From: an uncultured Planctomycetaceae bacterium
GTDB lineage: Bacteria > Planctomycetota > Planctomycetia > Planctomycetales > Planctomycetaceae
Assembly: GCA_937952455.1 (NCBI GenBank)
Contig: CALFYU010000138.1
Span: 1-6,851, forward strand
Reading direction: 5' to 3'
DNA: 6,851 bases
Position 1 is the stretch's first letter. Every line of letters begins with the position of its first letter. Of this stretch, positions 6,552 through 6,851 are shown piece after piece. The notes under the pieces were generated by a model. That model saw nothing but the letters and a program-made list of their open reading frames with translations, did not search any database and was not told where the DNA came from. Made by a program: the position numbers and the translations under genes.

Positions 6552-6644
6552 GCAGGCGATTCAAGCATCTTTTACTCGCCTTCCGAGCGAACAAATTGGA
6601 AATTCCCGCCTCCTTCCTCCTAGAGACGATAACCCACAACAGAC

Positions 6645-6851
6645 ATGACCCAAAAACGCGCAGCCACTGAACGGCAATTGGAACACGCAAAACAGGCTGT
6701 GGAAGCCCGTGAGGCGGTTTTGAAAGAAAACGGGGGCGATACGGCCAAGGATACGGTTCTGCGGAATTTGAACGCAAAAGTCCGCAAGATCGACGGCCGC
6801 TTACGGGCCATCGCCGGGATCGAGCAACGCGAAAAGGACCTTGAAGAGCGG
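6645..6851 (+). CDS. Charged, probably coiled-coil protein, N-terminal part
   Basis: The frame starts at ATG 6645 and stays open to the window edge, giving 69 residues that begin MTQKRAATERQLEHAKQAVE and end in EQREKDLEER. It has no stop in the window, so the protein is truncated by the edge. The composition is strongly charged and helical: Lys/Arg and Glu/Asp alternate with Ala and Leu, with a short Gly-Gly-Asp break near residues 30-32. This suggests two amphipathic helices in a coiled coil, as in small hypothetical planctomycete proteins. No membrane segment or signal peptide is seen, so it is probably cytoplasmic. No good Shine-Dalgarno sequence precedes the ATG. It is transcribed divergently from the ABC operon. 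I do not recognise a named family, and no function is assigned. Confidence 0.65.
   Translation, partial: MTQKRAATERQLEHAKQAVEAREAVLKENGGDTAKDTVLRNLNAKVRKIDGRLRAIAGIEQREKDLEER

Larger units (their letters stand above)
6336..6644. other. Divergent intergenic region between the ABC operon and a plus-strand gene
   Basis: These 309 bp separate the ABC operon from the coiled-coil gene and should hold both promoters. They contain a candidate promoter and stem-loop for the operon (6365-6421) and a candidate promoter for the plus-strand gene (6522-6551). A pyrimidine-rich stretch lies at about 6607-6621. A 41-codon frame at 6424-6548 is only the end of an antisense shadow frame. No RNA gene is recognised. 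Confidence 0.6.

Noticed and set aside
6541..6811. Minus-strand frames of 63-78 codons over the right end
   Set aside because: They overlap the coiled-coil gene in antisense, have no recognisable domain, and lack supporting start signals.

Overview
The window looks like a chromosomal segment of a planctomycete (Planctomycetota). This is inferred from three things: a Cys4 zinc-ribbon joined to a membrane domain in a style common in that phylum, a Gld-type ABC system, and moderately high GC with weak or absent Shine-Dalgarno sites before most genes. The species cannot be named from the sequence. Dense coding on the minus strand produces long antisense open frames on the plus strand; I treat these as shadows.

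Layout from left to right: (1) positions 3-113, plus strand, hold the last 36 codons of an unrecognised protein. It converges with (2) 163-1545, minus strand, a secreted or lipoprotein-type calcineurin-fold metallophosphoesterase with a purple-acid-phosphatase-like N-terminal domain. (3) A 214-bp gap carries a candidate promoter for that gene. (4) 1760-2782, minus strand, encodes a zinc-ribbon membrane protein of unknown function. (5) A 187-bp gap has a leader hairpin, a short palindrome and a weak -10 box. (6) 6335 down to 2970, minus strand, is a compact three-gene operon: ABC ATPase (GldA-like), ABC-2 permease (GldF-like) and a GldG-like auxiliary protein. The first two overlap at TGATG and the third follows after 25 bp. 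(7) A divergent intergenic region, 6336-6644, has a good sigma70-like candidate promoter for the operon. A 7-bp stem-loop lies at its predicted transcript start, and a second candidate promoter faces the other way. (8) 6645 to the end, plus strand, is the start of a charged, probably coiled-coil protein cut by the window edge.

The three ABC genes very probably form one membrane complex. The ATPase drives the six-helix permease, and the GldG-like protein, anchored at both ends, presents a large extracytoplasmic domain. In Bacteroidota the related proteins are linked to gliding; in other phyla the substrate is unknown. The phosphatase and the zinc-ribbon protein are probably separate transcription units. 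I see no RNA gene, CRISPR array, insertion sequence or phage element. I found no clear new system; the points most worth checking are the stem-loop at the ABC operon promoter, the phosphatase's altered metal-ligand motifs and the permease's N-terminal extension.
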